Assembly: GCA_024508355.1 (NCBI GenBank)
Contig: JAMZEJ010000007.1
Location: forward strand, 124,001 to 188,000
Origin: Rhizosaccharibacter radicis
GTDB taxonomy: Bacteria > Pseudomonadota > Alphaproteobacteria > Acetobacterales > Acetobacteraceae
Length of the DNA: 64,000 nt
Reading direction: 5' to 3'
Both the position numbers and the translations under genes were made by a program. Under the pieces are notes generated by a model. The model did not search any database. It saw only the letters and a list, made by a program, of their open reading frames with translations, and had not been told where the DNA came from. Positions 42,992 to 53,686 of this stretch are shown one piece after another. Position 1 is the first letter of the stretch, and every line of letters starts with the position of its first letter.

Positions 42992-44518
42992 TCATCGCGC
43001 CGTTCCCGGTTCCGCCGTCCCGGGGTCGCCGGACAACAGGGCGAGCACCGCGTCGGGGTTCTGTCCTTCGGCGGACATCTCGCCCGACACCCGGCCCTCG
43101 TCCAGCACCACCAGCCGGTGCGACAGCTCCACCACCTCTTCCAGCTCCGAGGAGGTCACCAGGACGCCGAGGCCGTTCTCGGCGAGGCCGCGCACCACGC
43201 GGTGCACCTCCGCCTTGGCGCCGACATCGATGCCCCGTGTCGGATCGTCCAGCATCACGGTGGTGGGTTCCGTGCACAGGGCGCGGGCGATCAGCACCTT
43301 CTGCTGGTTGCCGCCGGACAGGGAGGTGATGGGCGCGTCCGGTCCGACGGTCTTCACCCCGAGCTCGCGCACGAAGCGCTGCACCATCTCGTCGCGGCGC
43401 CGCCGCGAGATCACTCCCCAGCGCGAGATGCGCGGCAGCACCGCGGCGGTGAGGTTCTCCGCCACCGAGAGCTGGGAAAACACTCCTTCGGCGCGGCGGT
43501 CCTCCGACAGGAAGGCGAGGCCGCGCCGGATGCTGTCCGAGGGGCGAGGATGGCGGAGCGGGCGGCCGGCGATCGCGACCGTGCCGGCTTCCGGAGCCTC
43601 GGCGCCGTAGATCGCCTTGAAGGTTTCGGTGCGCCCGGAGCCGAGCAGGCCGGCCAGTCCGACGATCTCGCCGCGCCCGACCCTGAGCGACACGTCCCGC
43701 ACCCGGTTCCGCCATCGCAAGCCTTCCACCGCCAGCGCGGGTGGCCGGTCGGCCGTCCCGGCGACGGAGGCAGGCGGGGCCGGCCGGTGCGCTTCGCCGG
43801 GTTCGCGACCGAGCATGGCCGCCACCAGCCGGTTCCGGGGCAGCTCGGCGGTGGGCGCGGTGACGACGCGGGTGCCGTCGCGCAGCACGGTGAGGCGGTC
43901 GCACAACCGGTAGCATTCGCTCAGCCGGTGGCTGACATAGATCAGCCCGATCCCGTCCGCCCGCAGCCGGTCCACCACCCCGTAGAGCAGCTCCACTTCC
44001 GCGGCCGACAGGGCGGAGGTGGGTTCATCGAGGATCACCGCGCGGGCGCCGAGCGAGACCACCCGCGCGATGCTCACCAGCTGCTGCAGCCCGAGCCCCA
44101 GCGTGCGCAGGATGCGGCGCGGATCCACCTCCAGCCGGTAGCGGTTCAGCAGGTCGCGTGCCTGGTCGAGCATGCGCGGCCGGTCCACCAGCAGGCCGAA
44201 GCGCCGGGGTTCCCGGCCGAGGAACAGGTTGTCGGCGACGCTGCGCTCCGGGATCAGGTTGATCTCCTGATAGACCGCCGCGACCCCGGCCGACTGCGCG
44301 TCGCGCGGGCTGTTGAACGACGCCGGGCGGCCATCCAGCAGCATCTCGCCGCCATCGGGCTGGTTGAGGCCGGTGAGCAGCTTGATCAGCGTCGACTTGC
44401 CGGCGCCGTTCTCGCCCATCAGCCCGTGCACCTCGCCGGCCGCCAGGGTGAAATCCACCCCGCGCAGGGCGCGCACCGCGCCGAAGCTCTTGGTCAGTCC
44501 ACGGGTTTCCAGCAGCAT
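42992..44518 (-). CDS. ytfR: Sugar ABC transporter ATP-binding protein, YtfR-like
   Basis: A 508-residue protein with two fused ABC domains. The first has Walker A GENGAGKST, GLQQLVSIARVVS (signature region) and VILDEPTSAL. The second has GLLGSGRTETFKAIYG in place of a canonical Walker A, followed by SLSGGNQQKVLIARAL and VMLDDPTRGIDVGAK. This asymmetric pair is the rule in carbohydrate importers of the RbsA/YtfR class. It lies 400 bases downstream of the binding-protein gene and upstream of two permeases. Confidence 0.92.
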   Translation of the reverse strand: MLLETRGLTKSFGAVRALRGVDFTLAAGEVHGLMGENGAGKSTLIKLLTGLNQPDGGEMLLDGRPASFNSPRDAQSAGVAAVYQEINLIPERSVADNLFLGREPRRFGLLVDRPRMLDQARDLLNRYRLEVDPRRILRTLGLGLQQLVSIARVVSLGARAVILDEPTSALSAAEVELLYGVVDRLRADGIGLIYVSHRLSECYRLCDRLTVLRDGTRVVTAPTAELPRNRLVAAMLGREPGEAHRPAPPASVAGTADRPPALAVEGLRWRNRVRDVSLRVGRGEIVGLAGLLGSGRTETFKAIYGAEAPEAGTVAIAGRPLRHPRPSDSIRRGLAFLSEDRRAEGVFSQLSVAENLTAAVLPRISRWGVISRRRRDEMVQRFVRELGVKTVGPDAPITSLSGGNQQKVLIARALCTEPTTVMLDDPTRGIDVGAKAEVHRVVRGLAENGLGVLVTSSELEEVVELSHRLVVLDEGRVSGEMSAEGQNPDAVLALLSGDPGTAEPGTAR

Positions 44519-44920
44519 CGCGACGTTCTCCGCGAGGACACGGGCCCGGCGGCGGACCCGGAACGAGGTTCAGGCATGGGCGGCCGACCAGCCGGCGTCT
44601 GCCGGTGGCCGCCTGCCCGGCCCGGGCGGGCGAGGCTCCACGAAGGGCTGCACCCTCCATCCCGGGAACCGGACGATCAGGCGAGGGCCGCCCGGCAGCC
44701 GTTCCGCGTACAGGCGACCTTTGGCGAACGGCCGCCCGGAGGATCCGGCCGGAACCGCCTTCCCCGGAGCGGGAGAAGGCGCGAACGCGGTGGACTGGAA
44801 CCGTCCGACGCCATCGTTTCCGGCGGGCGCCCTGGGAGTGGGGACGCCCGACAGTTCCGGTCACTCGTTCCATATCCACCGCGGCCGGTGCCGCGCGGCC
44901 GCTTCTGCGGTTCGCGCGGC
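44519..44920. other. Spacer between binding-protein and ATPase genes
   Basis: About 400 bases. A GC-rich hairpin lies near 44611-44631. Such hairpins after a binding-protein gene often raise its mRNA level over the downstream genes; here that is only a possibility. No gene recognised. Confidence 0.35.
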
Positions 44921-46036
44921 TCAGTAGGTCGCGTTGCTCTTGATCGCCTCGGCGGCGTTGTTCTTGTCGAACAGCGCGTCCTTCATGATGATCTTCTGGG
45001 CGACCGGCTTGCCGGCGAACCAGTCGCTTAGCGCGCTGAAGGCCTGCGGTCCGAAGCGCGGGTTGGTCTCGATGTCGGCCTGCGCCTCGCCCTTGCTGAT
45101 CGCCTTCACCAGCGCCTTGGTGCCGTCGATCGAGACGATCTTGATGTCCTGCCCGGGCTTCTTGCCCGCCTGCTGGATGGCGCGCATGGCGCCCAGCGTC
45201 ATCACGTCGGCATGGGAATACAGCGCGTTGGCGTCCGGATGGGCGAGCAGCAGCTGTTCCATCACCTTCTGCGCGTCCGTGGCCGACCAGTTGCCGGTCT
45301 GGGCCGCCACCAGCGTCAGCCCGGGATGGCTCTTGAGGCCGTCCGCGAAGCCGTCCGTGCGCTCGGTTTCCACCGAGTTGCCGTAGGCGCCCTGGATTTC
45401 CAGGATCTTGGCGTTGCCGCCGGTGGCCTCGGCCATGGCGTCGGCGGCCCGCTTGCCCTGGGTGGCAAAGTCGGAGCCGAGGAAGGTGATGAAGTCGCGG
45501 CACGGCTGGCCGGCCGTGGCGCGATCGATGGTCACCACGGGGATGTTCTTGGCCGCGGCCTGTTCAAGCGCCGGCTGCAGCCCGGTGGCGTTGAGCGGCG
45601 CCACGATGATCGCCTTGGCGCCCTGGGCGATCATGCTCTGGATGTCGGCGACCTGCTTGGCCTGGCTGTCGTTGGCGTTGGTGTAGAGCAGCCGGGAGAC
45701 GCCGGCCTTCTTCGCCGCCGCCTTCACCGACGCGGTTTCGGCCGCGCGGAACGGGTTCTGCTCGTTCTCCGACTGGGAGAACCCCACCAGCATCCCGCTC
45801 AGCGAGCCCTTGGCGGGCGACGCGTTGGTGCAGCTCTGGCTGGACTGGTTCTGCACCACGAGATCGCCGGTCGCTTGCGTGCCCTGCGCGAAGGCCGCGG
45901 GCACGGCGACGGGCAGGGAGACCGCCGCCGCCAGCGCGAGGCGCCGGGACCAGACGAGCGTGGCACCCAGCCGGCGTCTGCAGGGCGCTGTCCCGACGCG
46001 TGGACGGGCGGCTTCGTCTTCTGTTTCGAGAGTCAT
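44921..46036 (-). CDS. ytfQ: Periplasmic sugar-binding protein, YtfQ-like
   Basis: A 371-residue type-I periplasmic binding protein. The signal peptide has a twin-Arg-like basic stretch and a hydrophobic core ending in AAFAQG. The mature start holds GMLVGFSQSENEQNPFRAAET, then QGAKAIIVAPLNATGL and ILEIQGAYGNSVETER, matching the galactofuranose-binding YtfQ pattern (GFSQ, RAAET, LQGTVGASV). GGGAG lies upstream of the ATG at 46036. An insertion of about 20 residues containing two Cys precedes the conserved GFSQ region. Confidence 0.9.
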   Translation of the reverse strand: MTLETEDEAARPRVGTAPCRRRLGATLVWSRRLALAAAVSLPVAVPAAFAQGTQATGDLVVQNQSSQSCTNASPAKGSLSGMLVGFSQSENEQNPFRAAETASVKAAAKKAGVSRLLYTNANDSQAKQVADIQSMIAQGAKAIIVAPLNATGLQPALEQAAAKNIPVVTIDRATAGQPCRDFITFLGSDFATQGKRAADAMAEATGGNAKILEIQGAYGNSVETERTDGFADGLKSHPGLTLVAAQTGNWSATDAQKVMEQLLLAHPDANALYSHADVMTLGAMRAIQQAGKKPGQDIKIVSIDGTKALVKAISKGEAQADIETNPRFGPQAFSALSDWFAGKPVAQKIIMKDALFDKNNAAEAIKSNATY

Positions 46037-46164
46037 CGTCGGCTTCTCCCTGGTCGGACTCTGTCGGTCCGTTCGCACCTCGAGGCGCTGGAGCCGAGCC
46101 TAGGAAGAAGTTCATGGCGTGACAACACTGCGTCCCGCCGTGCCAGGCCAGGCATGCGGACGCT

Positions 46165-46380
46165 TCAGGCGATCAGGTCGAGCCGGGCACCACGCCGCGG
46201 GGCGCCGTCGCCGGCACCTGGTTGGGAAGAGCCCTGTTCCGCGGTTCGGCCCGGCGCCCGCGCAGGGGTCGCGGGGTGGGGCAGGGCCGGAGATGGCGGA
46301 ACCGGTCGGCTCGCCCCGGGCGCGGCCGCGGTGCCACCGCTGCCGATCGAGAACGCGCCCATGGACAGACCGGAGATCAT
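46165..46380 (-). CDS. Possible small hypothetical protein
   Basis: A frame of 71 residues from an ATG at 46380 (74 from a GTG at 46389). The start MISGLSMGAFSIGSGG looks protein-like, then it becomes Pro/Ala/Arg-rich. It lies between the pgk stop (46447) and the start of the sugar transport operon. Low-complexity composition makes it a weak candidate; it could be non-coding. Confidence 0.3.
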   Translation of the reverse strand: MISGLSMGAFSIGSGGTAAAPGASRPVPPSPALPHPATPARAPGRTAEQGSSQPGAGDGAPRRGARLDLIA

Positions 46381-46446
46381 GCCGGACACCCTGCCGGGGA
46401 AAGATTAACGGAATCCTTCCCCGCCCCGGCGCGGCCGGCGTGATCC

Positions 46447-47676
<1,230 letters not shown>

Positions 47677-48303
47677 GGGAACGATCCTCGGTGATGGAAA
47701 GAAGAAAACGGTGGGAATGCCGGACGGGAGCCGGTCGAGGGTGGAAACGGGATGGTGGGAAGGCGAGAAACCGCGCCTCCCCGACACGAAAAGCAAGCCC
47801 GCCCCAGAATGGTGGAGGGCAGGAACCGGAACGTGGCCGGGGTCGGGAGATGTCGATCCTGGGCTTCGCACGGGTCCGGTTGCGTTGGAGCGCGTTCGCG
47901 CACCGTGTTGAACGCCCGCGACGTGTTCTGGCTGCTACTGCCGGCCCTCGGCCTCGCGCAGGGCGTCCGACATCCGGCATCCAGCGTTCGGCGACGGGCA
48001 GCGGGTCTCCCGGCCCGGGCGGGGGCGGCGCGATGTCCAGGCCGCCGGACCGGCCTGCCGAGCGTGGGGCGCATGGCCTTGCCGAAACCGGCCTCAGGCC
48101 TCGGCCTTCCCGTGGAAGGCAGGACCGCCACGATCATGGCGACCGTGCCGGATCGAATCCCGCCGGACCGGTTCGGGCGCGGCGGGTGCCGGCGGCGTCC
48201 CCGCCAGGGGGTCACGATCCGGGTCGTCCGGACCATGGGTCCCCGGCGGGATGTTCCGGCCCGCTGGCCCTGCCGCTATGCGACGGCGGCAGGGCCGGTG
48301 CGG
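47677..48303. other. Long spacer between gap and pgk, no gene recognised
   Basis: About 630 bases between two genes that are usually adjacent. I see no tRNA, no IS remnant and no convincing frame. An A-rich patch just before pgk (47697-47710) may belong to its promoter or leader. Confidence 0.4.
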
Positions 48304-49320
48304 TCAGACCGCGCCGAACGCCGCGGCGGTGTCCGCCATGCGGTTGGAGAAGCCCCATTCGTTGTCGTACCAGCCGCACACGCGCACCAGCTTGCCGCCA
48401 TCCACCAGCGTGGTCTGGGTGGAGTCGAACGAGCAGGAAGCCGGGATGTGGTTGAAGTCCGAGCTCACTAGGGGATCGGTCGAGTAAACGACGATGTTCT
48501 TGAGCGCGCCGGCGGCGGCTTCCTTGAACTTGGCGTTCACCTCTTCCACCGAACCCGGCACGGTGCGCGGCACGAAGTCGAGCGACACCAGCGACACGTT
48601 GGGGGTCGGCACGCGGATGGCGGTGCCGTCCAGCTTGCCCTTGAGCTGCGGCAGCACGAGGCCCACCGCGCGGGCGGCGCCGGTGGAGGTCGGGATCATG
48701 TTCACCGCCGCGGCGCGGGCGCGGTGGAGATCCTTGTGCAGCGTGTCCACCGTGCGCTGGTCGCCGGTATAGGAATGGATGGTGACCATGTAGCCGCGCT
48801 CGATGCCGAACGCGTCGTCCAGCACCTTGGCCATCGGGGCCAGACAGTTGGTGGTGCAGGACGCGTTGGAGATCACCGTCATCTCGGGGGTGATGGTATG
48901 GTGGTTCACGCCGTACACGATGGTGGCGTCCACCCCGTCGGCCGGGGCCGACACCAGCACCTTGCGCGCGCCGGCCGCGATCAGCTGCGACGCCGCTTCC
49001 TTCTTGGTGAACAGCCCGGTGCATTCGAGCGCCACGTCCACGCCCTGATAGGGCACCTTGGACGGGTCGCGCTCGGCCGACACCTTGATCGGCAGGGTGC
49101 GGCCGTTGGCCTCGACGATGATGGTGTCGCCGTCCACGCGCACCTCGGCCGGGAAGCGGCCATGGACGCTGTCGTAGCGCAGCAGGTGGGCATTGGCTTC
49201 CACCGAGCCGAGGTCGTTGATGGCCACCGGCACCACGTCGGTGCGGCCGCTCTCGATGATGCCCCGGAGCACGAGGCGCCCGATCCGTCCGAAGCCGTTG
49301 ATGGCAACCTTCACAGCCAT
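48304..49320 (-). CDS. gap: Glyceraldehyde-3-phosphate dehydrogenase, type I
   Basis: A 338-residue enzyme. The NAD-binding start INGFGRIGRLVLR, the catalytic Cys155 in SNASCTTNC, His182 in IHSYTGDQ, and the C-terminal WYDNEWGFSNRM are all present. The residue after the second strand is Asn-Asp (INDLG), consistent with NAD preference. It starts 41 bases after the stop of the degenerate transketolase gene and is probably co-transcribed with it. Normal length. Confidence 0.97.
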   Translation of the reverse strand: MAVKVAINGFGRIGRLVLRGIIESGRTDVVPVAINDLGSVEANAHLLRYDSVHGRFPAEVRVDGDTIIVEANGRTLPIKVSAERDPSKVPYQGVDVALECTGLFTKKEAASQLIAAGARKVLVSAPADGVDATIVYGVNHHTITPEMTVISNASCTTNCLAPMAKVLDDAFGIERGYMVTIHSYTGDQRTVDTLHKDLHRARAAAVNMIPTSTGAARAVGLVLPQLKGKLDGTAIRVPTPNVSLVSLDFVPRTVPGSVEEVNAKFKEAAAGALKNIVVYSTDPLVSSDFNHIPASCSFDSTQTTLVDGGKLVRVCGWYDNEWGFSNRMADTAAAFGAV

Positions 49321-49361
49321 AGGGGAAACCCTTTCCGTCGTTGAATCGCTGCGGCGGGTTC

Positions 49362-51674
49362 CTATTCCCCGCCGGAAGCTCCGAGATGGCGACGCACGCG
49401 CGACGCCACGGCCTCCGGCGTCAGCGCCGTCCGCCGCGACGAGGTCCTGTCCGCCGCCATGGCGCCGAAGCCGTCCATGCCGATGAAGGCGCCGTCGGGA
49501 CCCAGCCAGCGTTCCCAGCCGAAGCCGGACGCCGCTTCCAGTCCGATCCGGGGCGCCTCCCCCAAAACGGCCGCACGATACGCCGGGCTTTGCGTCGCGA
49601 ACAGTTCCCAGCAGGGGAGAGACACCACCGCCGCCGCGATTTTTTGTTGCCCGGCTTCTCCCCGGGCCAACAGCCGCCGGACCTGCAGCGCGGTGGACAC
49701 CTCCGGCCCGGTGGCCAGCAGGGTCGCCTCGCGGCGCCCTCCATCGGCCTCCGCCACCACGTAGCCGCCCCGGGCGCACCCGAGCCGAAGACCGGCACCG
49801 CCGCCCGACGTCACGTCTTCCCGCGGCGCCTTTCGCGCGGCCGTTTCCGGCCGAGGGGGCGGATCGGCCCCCAGCAGCACCAGGCTGGGCCCGCCCGCGC
49901 GGCGCAGCGCCAGCTCCCAGCAGGCCACCAGCTCTTCGGCACCGGCGGGGCGGAACACGAACACTTCCGGCATGGCACGCAGGCTGGCGATCTGTTCCAG
50001 CGGCTGCCAGGCCGCGAACATCTCGTCATCCCCGGGCCGGACCCTGGCGCCCCCGTTCGGCCGCGCATCTTCCGCCAGCAGATAAACGATCGCCTGGCCG
50101 GTGACGGCCGCCGAACGGAGCGCCGGACGCATGCGGTCGATCGACACCAGCGCCGCCGACAGGCACGGACGGACGCCGCCATGCAGCGAAAGCCCGTTGG
50201 CCAGCGCCGCCATGCCATGTTCCTGCACGCCGCAGCTGATCGAGCGGCCGGGACGATGCGGTCCCTCGCCCAGCCGGGGCGTCGGCTGCGCGGGCCAGAC
50301 GGGCAGTCCGACCACGGGGGCGCCGGACTGGGAATGCAGGATCGCCAGCTCGGGCATCAGCCCGCACAGCAGCGCGAGACCTCGCCGGGCCACGCCCGCC
50401 TGTGCGGACGGATCGAGGACCCTTGCGGAGCCAGTCGCGCTTCCGCCGTCCGGCGCCGCGCCGATCATGGCGGCGTCGCCGCGTCGGGGCGCGGTCCGGT
50501 CGCGCGCGGGGACGATCGACATCGCCGTCCCCCCGACCGGGGCGGGCGCCGGCCCCACGCTGCCCCAGCCGAGCTCCCAGCGCTGCTGCCAACCCTGGGC
50601 GAGCCGACCGGCGGCGACGCGCTCGAACTCGTCCCGCAGCCGGTGCCGTTGCAGCCGCTTCAACCAGGATCGCCTGGCCCCGGCGCCGCGCTCTCCGCAG
50701 CGCCGCCACGCCGCCCGGGCCGCAGCCTCCGTCGGCGGAGCCAGCCGCCCGGGCGCCGCCCGATCCCGGTTCTCCGCCGGCAGCACGGCGATCAGGCTCG
50801 GTCGCCTGGTCCGTATCGCCCCCGCCATGGCGCTCTGCAGGGCTTCCAGATCCTCGCCATCCACCCGGCGGGTGGCCCAGCCGCAGGCGGCGAACCGGTC
50901 GATGGTGTCGGCCACCGTGGCGCGACGCGCCTGATCCCGCTGAGCCTGGTCGAGCGGCGATCCACCGAAGGGTTCATCGCCGGCCGGGACATCGGGGTCG
51001 GGCAGGGCGTCGAACAGCACCACCAGCTTGTCCAGGCCCATCGCCCCGGCCAGGGAGGCCGCTTCCTGGGACACTCCGGCCGACAGGTCGCTTTCGCAGG
51101 CGACCACCCAGGTCCTGTGGTCCACCAGGGTACGTCCGAAGCGGCCAGCCAGCAGCCGCTCGGCCATGGCCATGCCCACGGCGGCGGCGAAGCCCTGGCC
51201 GGGCGGGCCGGATGCGGGTTCCAGCGGCGCGGGCGCGCCCGCGCCGGCGCTGGCCGGTTCCTGTCCCGACAGCGCGGCGAGGGCACGGTGCAGAAACAGG
51301 AACCGCGCGGAAGCGGGCACGAAACGGTCACGGTCCGGCCAGTCCGGCGAGAACGCGTCGAACGTCAGGAAGCGAGCCCACAGGGCGGTGGCGGCCAGTT
51401 CCAGGCCGGTCGCCCTGCCGCCCAGCGCCTCGTGCAGCAGAGCCGCCATTCCCGGCTCGTCCGGGCCCCCCGTCGACGCGCCGCCCGGCATCGCGGGAGC
51501 GCCGTCCATGGAACCACGGGTGCGGGGAAACACGGCGTCCGCCGGGTCGATGCCGGTCTCGGAACCCGGCCCCCGGTTCGCCGCGAACGCGGCGTCGGTG
51601 CCGCGGGTGTCCGGAGCGGCGGCGGCCCGTCCAGGCCGTTCACGCGGAGCCGGTCGGGAAGGCAGGCGCGACAT
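49362..51674 (-). CDS. Degenerate transketolase homologue (probable pseudoenzyme)
   Basis: A 770-residue protein aligning with transketolase throughout (for example GQGFAAAVGMAMAERLLAGRF, split here, SAGVSQEAASLAGAMGLDKL, SCGVQEHGMAALANG), but with key sites gone. The ThDP motif GDG...N is CES (193-195) followed by ALPD. The GHPG, NGHGS and GHPE histidine motifs are absent (GGRATG, PASARF, ASGPPGQG). The HDS..GEDGPTHQP loop is AEDARPNGGARVRP. Glu485 of the GVxEH motif remains. The first 75 residues and about 370-430 are low-complexity insertions, so the start is uncertain. It keeps the ancestral position ahead of gap and pgk. Predicted unable to bind ThDP. Confidence 0.82.
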   Translation of the reverse strand: MSRLPSRPAPRERPGRAAAAPDTRGTDAAFAANRGPGSETGIDPADAVFPRTRGSMDGAPAMPGGASTGGPDEPGMAALLHEALGGRATGLELAATALWARFLTFDAFSPDWPDRDRFVPASARFLFLHRALAALSGQEPASAGAGAPAPLEPASGPPGQGFAAAVGMAMAERLLAGRFGRTLVDHRTWVVACESDLSAGVSQEAASLAGAMGLDKLVVLFDALPDPDVPAGDEPFGGSPLDQAQRDQARRATVADTIDRFAACGWATRRVDGEDLEALQSAMAGAIRTRRPSLIAVLPAENRDRAAPGRLAPPTEAAARAAWRRCGERGAGARRSWLKRLQRHRLRDEFERVAAGRLAQGWQQRWELGWGSVGPAPAPVGGTAMSIVPARDRTAPRRGDAAMIGAAPDGGSATGSARVLDPSAQAGVARRGLALLCGLMPELAILHSQSGAPVVGLPVWPAQPTPRLGEGPHRPGRSISCGVQEHGMAALANGLSLHGGVRPCLSAALVSIDRMRPALRSAAVTGQAIVYLLAEDARPNGGARVRPGDDEMFAAWQPLEQIASLRAMPEVFVFRPAGAEELVACWELALRRAGGPSLVLLGADPPPRPETAARKAPREDVTSGGGAGLRLGCARGGYVVAEADGGRREATLLATGPEVSTALQVRRLLARGEAGQQKIAAAVVSLPCWELFATQSPAYRAAVLGEAPRIGLEAASGFGWERWLGPDGAFIGMDGFGAMAADRTSSRRTALTPEAVASRVRRHLGASGGE

Positions 51675-52132
51675 GGGCGGCGAGGAAGATGGGATGCTGC
51701 GTCTCCGGCAACGGGATGATCGTCCGGCCGTTTCCCCGAGGCCTGGTGGAACTCCGACGGGTGCCCGAACGAGGTGCCGGCTACGACCGGCTGGCGTCGG
51801 AGCCCGGCCGCACGGCGACGGAATGCTGTGAGCCGGCCCCCGTGCCGCGGCCTTCGGGTGGGCGGCGGCTTCACGCGGTGCCGGACAGGATCGCCTTACT
51901 GGATCGTTTTACCGGCACCGGCACCGACGCCGCAAGCCCGCGAGGTTTCCAACGCCGGCCGGGGCGCAGGCTTCGGGGGAGGGCATCTGGCATGCCGTCA
52001 TCCGGAGGCTGGGCAATCCCGGGGGGCGGTCGGGCGATCCGCTGCGCGACGCGGATCGCCCGACCGCCCGCTGGACGGCGGTGCCGGTGCGGTCTTGCCG
52101 GAGCGGAGGCTTCCTGCGACCCTCGACGGGTC
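51675..52132. other. Divergent region with a long perfect inverted repeat
   Basis: About 460 bases between the transketolase-like gene and the lipoprotein gene. No gene recognised; its main feature is the 19-bp inverted repeat at 52024-52069 (separate entry). Confidence 0.4.
52024..52069. repeat. 19-bp perfect inverted repeat
   Basis: The left arm (52024-52042, GGGCGGTCGGGCGATCCGC) and right arm (52051-52069) are perfectly complementary, with an 8-base loop. It sits about 65 bases upstream of the lipoprotein ATG. It has no T-run and is not at the end of any gene, so it is not an ordinary terminator. Confidence 0.8.
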
Positions 52133-52663
52133 ATGCCGCAGATGCCGTCACCGTTCCGTCCCGCCTTTCCCGATCGTGCGCGGAGCCGGACATCCCGTGG
52201 CGGTTCCGCGACGCGCACCGGTGCGGGCCTGCTGGCGTGCAGCCTGGTGTTGGTGGGCGGCTGCAAGCTGGTAGATCAGCGGACTTTCAACCCGTCGGCC
52301 AATCGTCCGCCGCCGCCTCCGGTGCTGCCCGCCGGGCCGCCGGGGCGGGCGCCGGCCCCGGTGCCGCCCTTGGCCGCGATCCCCGAGGGCGCGCCGCCCG
52401 AAAGCTGGAAAGCCGCCCTGTCGGGGGTCGCCCGCGCGGCGCTCGACCGCAAGCCGAACGTGTTGTTCCGCGTGATCTCCCGGGTGCCGACGCGGGGTGG
52501 CCCGGATGCCCAGGCGACGGCGCTGGCATCGGCGGGCAAGGGCACGGCGCAGCAGGTGGCCGACGTGCTCACGGCAGCGGGTGCTGCCCCGGCGCAGGTG
52601 GAGTTGTCGGGTGAAAGCGTGCCGGGCCTGACGGGGCCGGACGTGCAGGTGTTCGTGAAATAG
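52133..52663 (+). CDS. Putative lipoprotein
   Basis: A 176-residue protein with an Arg-rich N-terminus, a hydrophobic core (AGLLACSLVLVGGC), and a lipobox Cys at about 45. After the Cys come KLVDQRTF and a Pro-rich linker (PPPPPVLPAGPPGRAP). The C-terminal domain of about 80 residues (ESWKAALSGVARAALDRKPN, VLFRVISRVPT, QQVADVLTAAGAAPAQVEL) resembles small domains with one alpha/beta unit of the OmpA or BON size range, but I cannot assign it. An ATG at 52142 is also possible. Confidence 0.75.
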   Translation: MPQMPSPFRPAFPDRARSRTSRGGSATRTGAGLLACSLVLVGGCKLVDQRTFNPSANRPPPPPVLPAGPPGRAPAPVPPLAAIPEGAPPESWKAALSGVARAALDRKPNVLFRVISRVPTRGGPDAQATALASAGKGTAQQVADVLTAAGAAPAQVELSGESVPGLTGPDVQVFVK

Positions 52664-52705
52664 GGCGGCGGCCGGAAGCCCGCACGGGTTCCCGGCCGAT
52701 CCGCG

Positions 52706-52897
52706 TCAGCCGATCTGCCGGGCTTCGTCGGGCAGCATGATCGGGATGCCGTCGCGGATGGGGAAGGCGAGCCCGGCCTGCGGGCTCACGAGCTCGTTGC
52801 GCTCGCGGTCATAGGTCAGCCGCCCCTTCGACACCGGGCACACCAGGATCTCCAGCAACCGCGGGTCCACGGGCACGGGATCGGAAGCGGTGGTCAT
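52706..52897 (-). CDS. Trm112-family zinc-ribbon-like protein
   Basis: A 63-residue protein matching the bacterial Trm112/UPF0434 family: [17 protein letters not shown], then [16 protein letters not shown]. Eukaryotic Trm112 activates methyltransferases that modify tRNA and release factors; the bacterial role is less clear. It is the last gene of the thioredoxin-LonSB-Trm112 unit, an order common in alphaproteobacteria. Only one cysteine remains, so zinc binding is unlikely. Confidence 0.9.
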   Translation of the reverse strand: MTTASDPVPVDPRLLEILVCPVSKGRLTYDRERNELVSPQAGLAFPIRDGIPIMLPDEARQIG

Positions 52898-52962
52898 GAT
52901 GCGGATATCCTCCGGATAGAGTTGTCGTGGGGGATGGAGCCGCCCGGGCGGGTGGCGGCCGA

Positions 52963-53679
52963 TCAGGCGAGATGGACGGGACCGTCCGCTTCCGGCTCGT
53001 GGCCGGCCATCTCCAGCAGGGCCCGGAGAATGCCTGCCCGATCGGCGGGGGTGGGGGCCTCCAGCAGCGCCTGCTTCTCGGCCGGCGGCAGCGGGCAGAT
53101 CATGGACAGCGTGGTGATCAGGGTCTCGTCGTCCATCTGCTCCACGGCGTCCCAGCGGGCCTCGAAGCCGCGGGTCTGGAAGTAGCGGCGCAGCGCATCC
53201 AGCAGTGCGTCCCGGTCGAACGAGGGCGGCTGCGGCGACAGGTCCGACAGAAACGGCGCGTAGTCCACCGCGAGGCGGCGATAGCCGTGCCGCTGCTCCA
53301 GCTCGTGGTGGAGCCGGAACCGGCAAATCCCGGTGAGCACGATGGAGAAGGTGCCGTCCTGGCGTTCGGTGAACGAGGACAGGCGTCCGGCGCAGCCGAC
53401 CCGATAGAGCGGCGGCGGCACCAGGGAGCTCGCCCGCGCGGCCTCGGCCTTTTCCGGCGAAGGCTCGTGCTCGTGCGGCTGGATCATTCCGAACAAGCGC
53501 GTGCCGACGAGCGCGTCTTCCACCAGGGCGACGTAGCGCGGCTCGAACACGTTGAGCGGCAGATGGCCGCCCGGCAGCAGCATCGCGCCCGGCAGGGGAA
53601 AAACGGAAAGCTCGCCGGGAAGGTCGTCCCGTCCGATCTCCCGCATCCGCGGGACGCGGCGCTTGAAGGGCGGTTCCAC
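52963..53679 (-). CDS. LON-peptidase substrate-binding-domain protein
   Basis: A 238-residue protein equal to the N-terminal domain of Lon without ATPase or protease. The signature is [15 protein letters not shown] followed by [15 protein letters not shown], with [15 protein letters not shown] later. A GTG at 53679 gives the usual compact start; an ATG at 53646 is also possible. It lies 7 bases after the thioredoxin gene and upstream of the Trm112 gene. Such proteins are widespread and largely uncharacterised. Confidence 0.9.
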   Translation of the reverse strand: MEPPFKRRVPRMREIGRDDLPGELSVFPLPGAMLLPGGHLPLNVFEPRYVALVEDALVGTRLFGMIQPHEHEPSPEKAEAARASSLVPPPLYRVGCAGRLSSFTERQDGTFSIVLTGICRFRLHHELEQRHGYRRLAVDYAPFLSDLSPQPPSFDRDALLDALRRYFQTRGFEARWDAVEQMDDETLITTLSMICPLPPAEKQALLEAPTPADRAGILRALLEMAGHEPEADGPVHLA

Positions 53680-53686
53680 GCCGGCG

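Noticed and set aside
46165-46389. Treating the small ORF after pgk as a confident gene
   Set aside because: Only the first 15 residues look protein-like; kept as a low-confidence feature.
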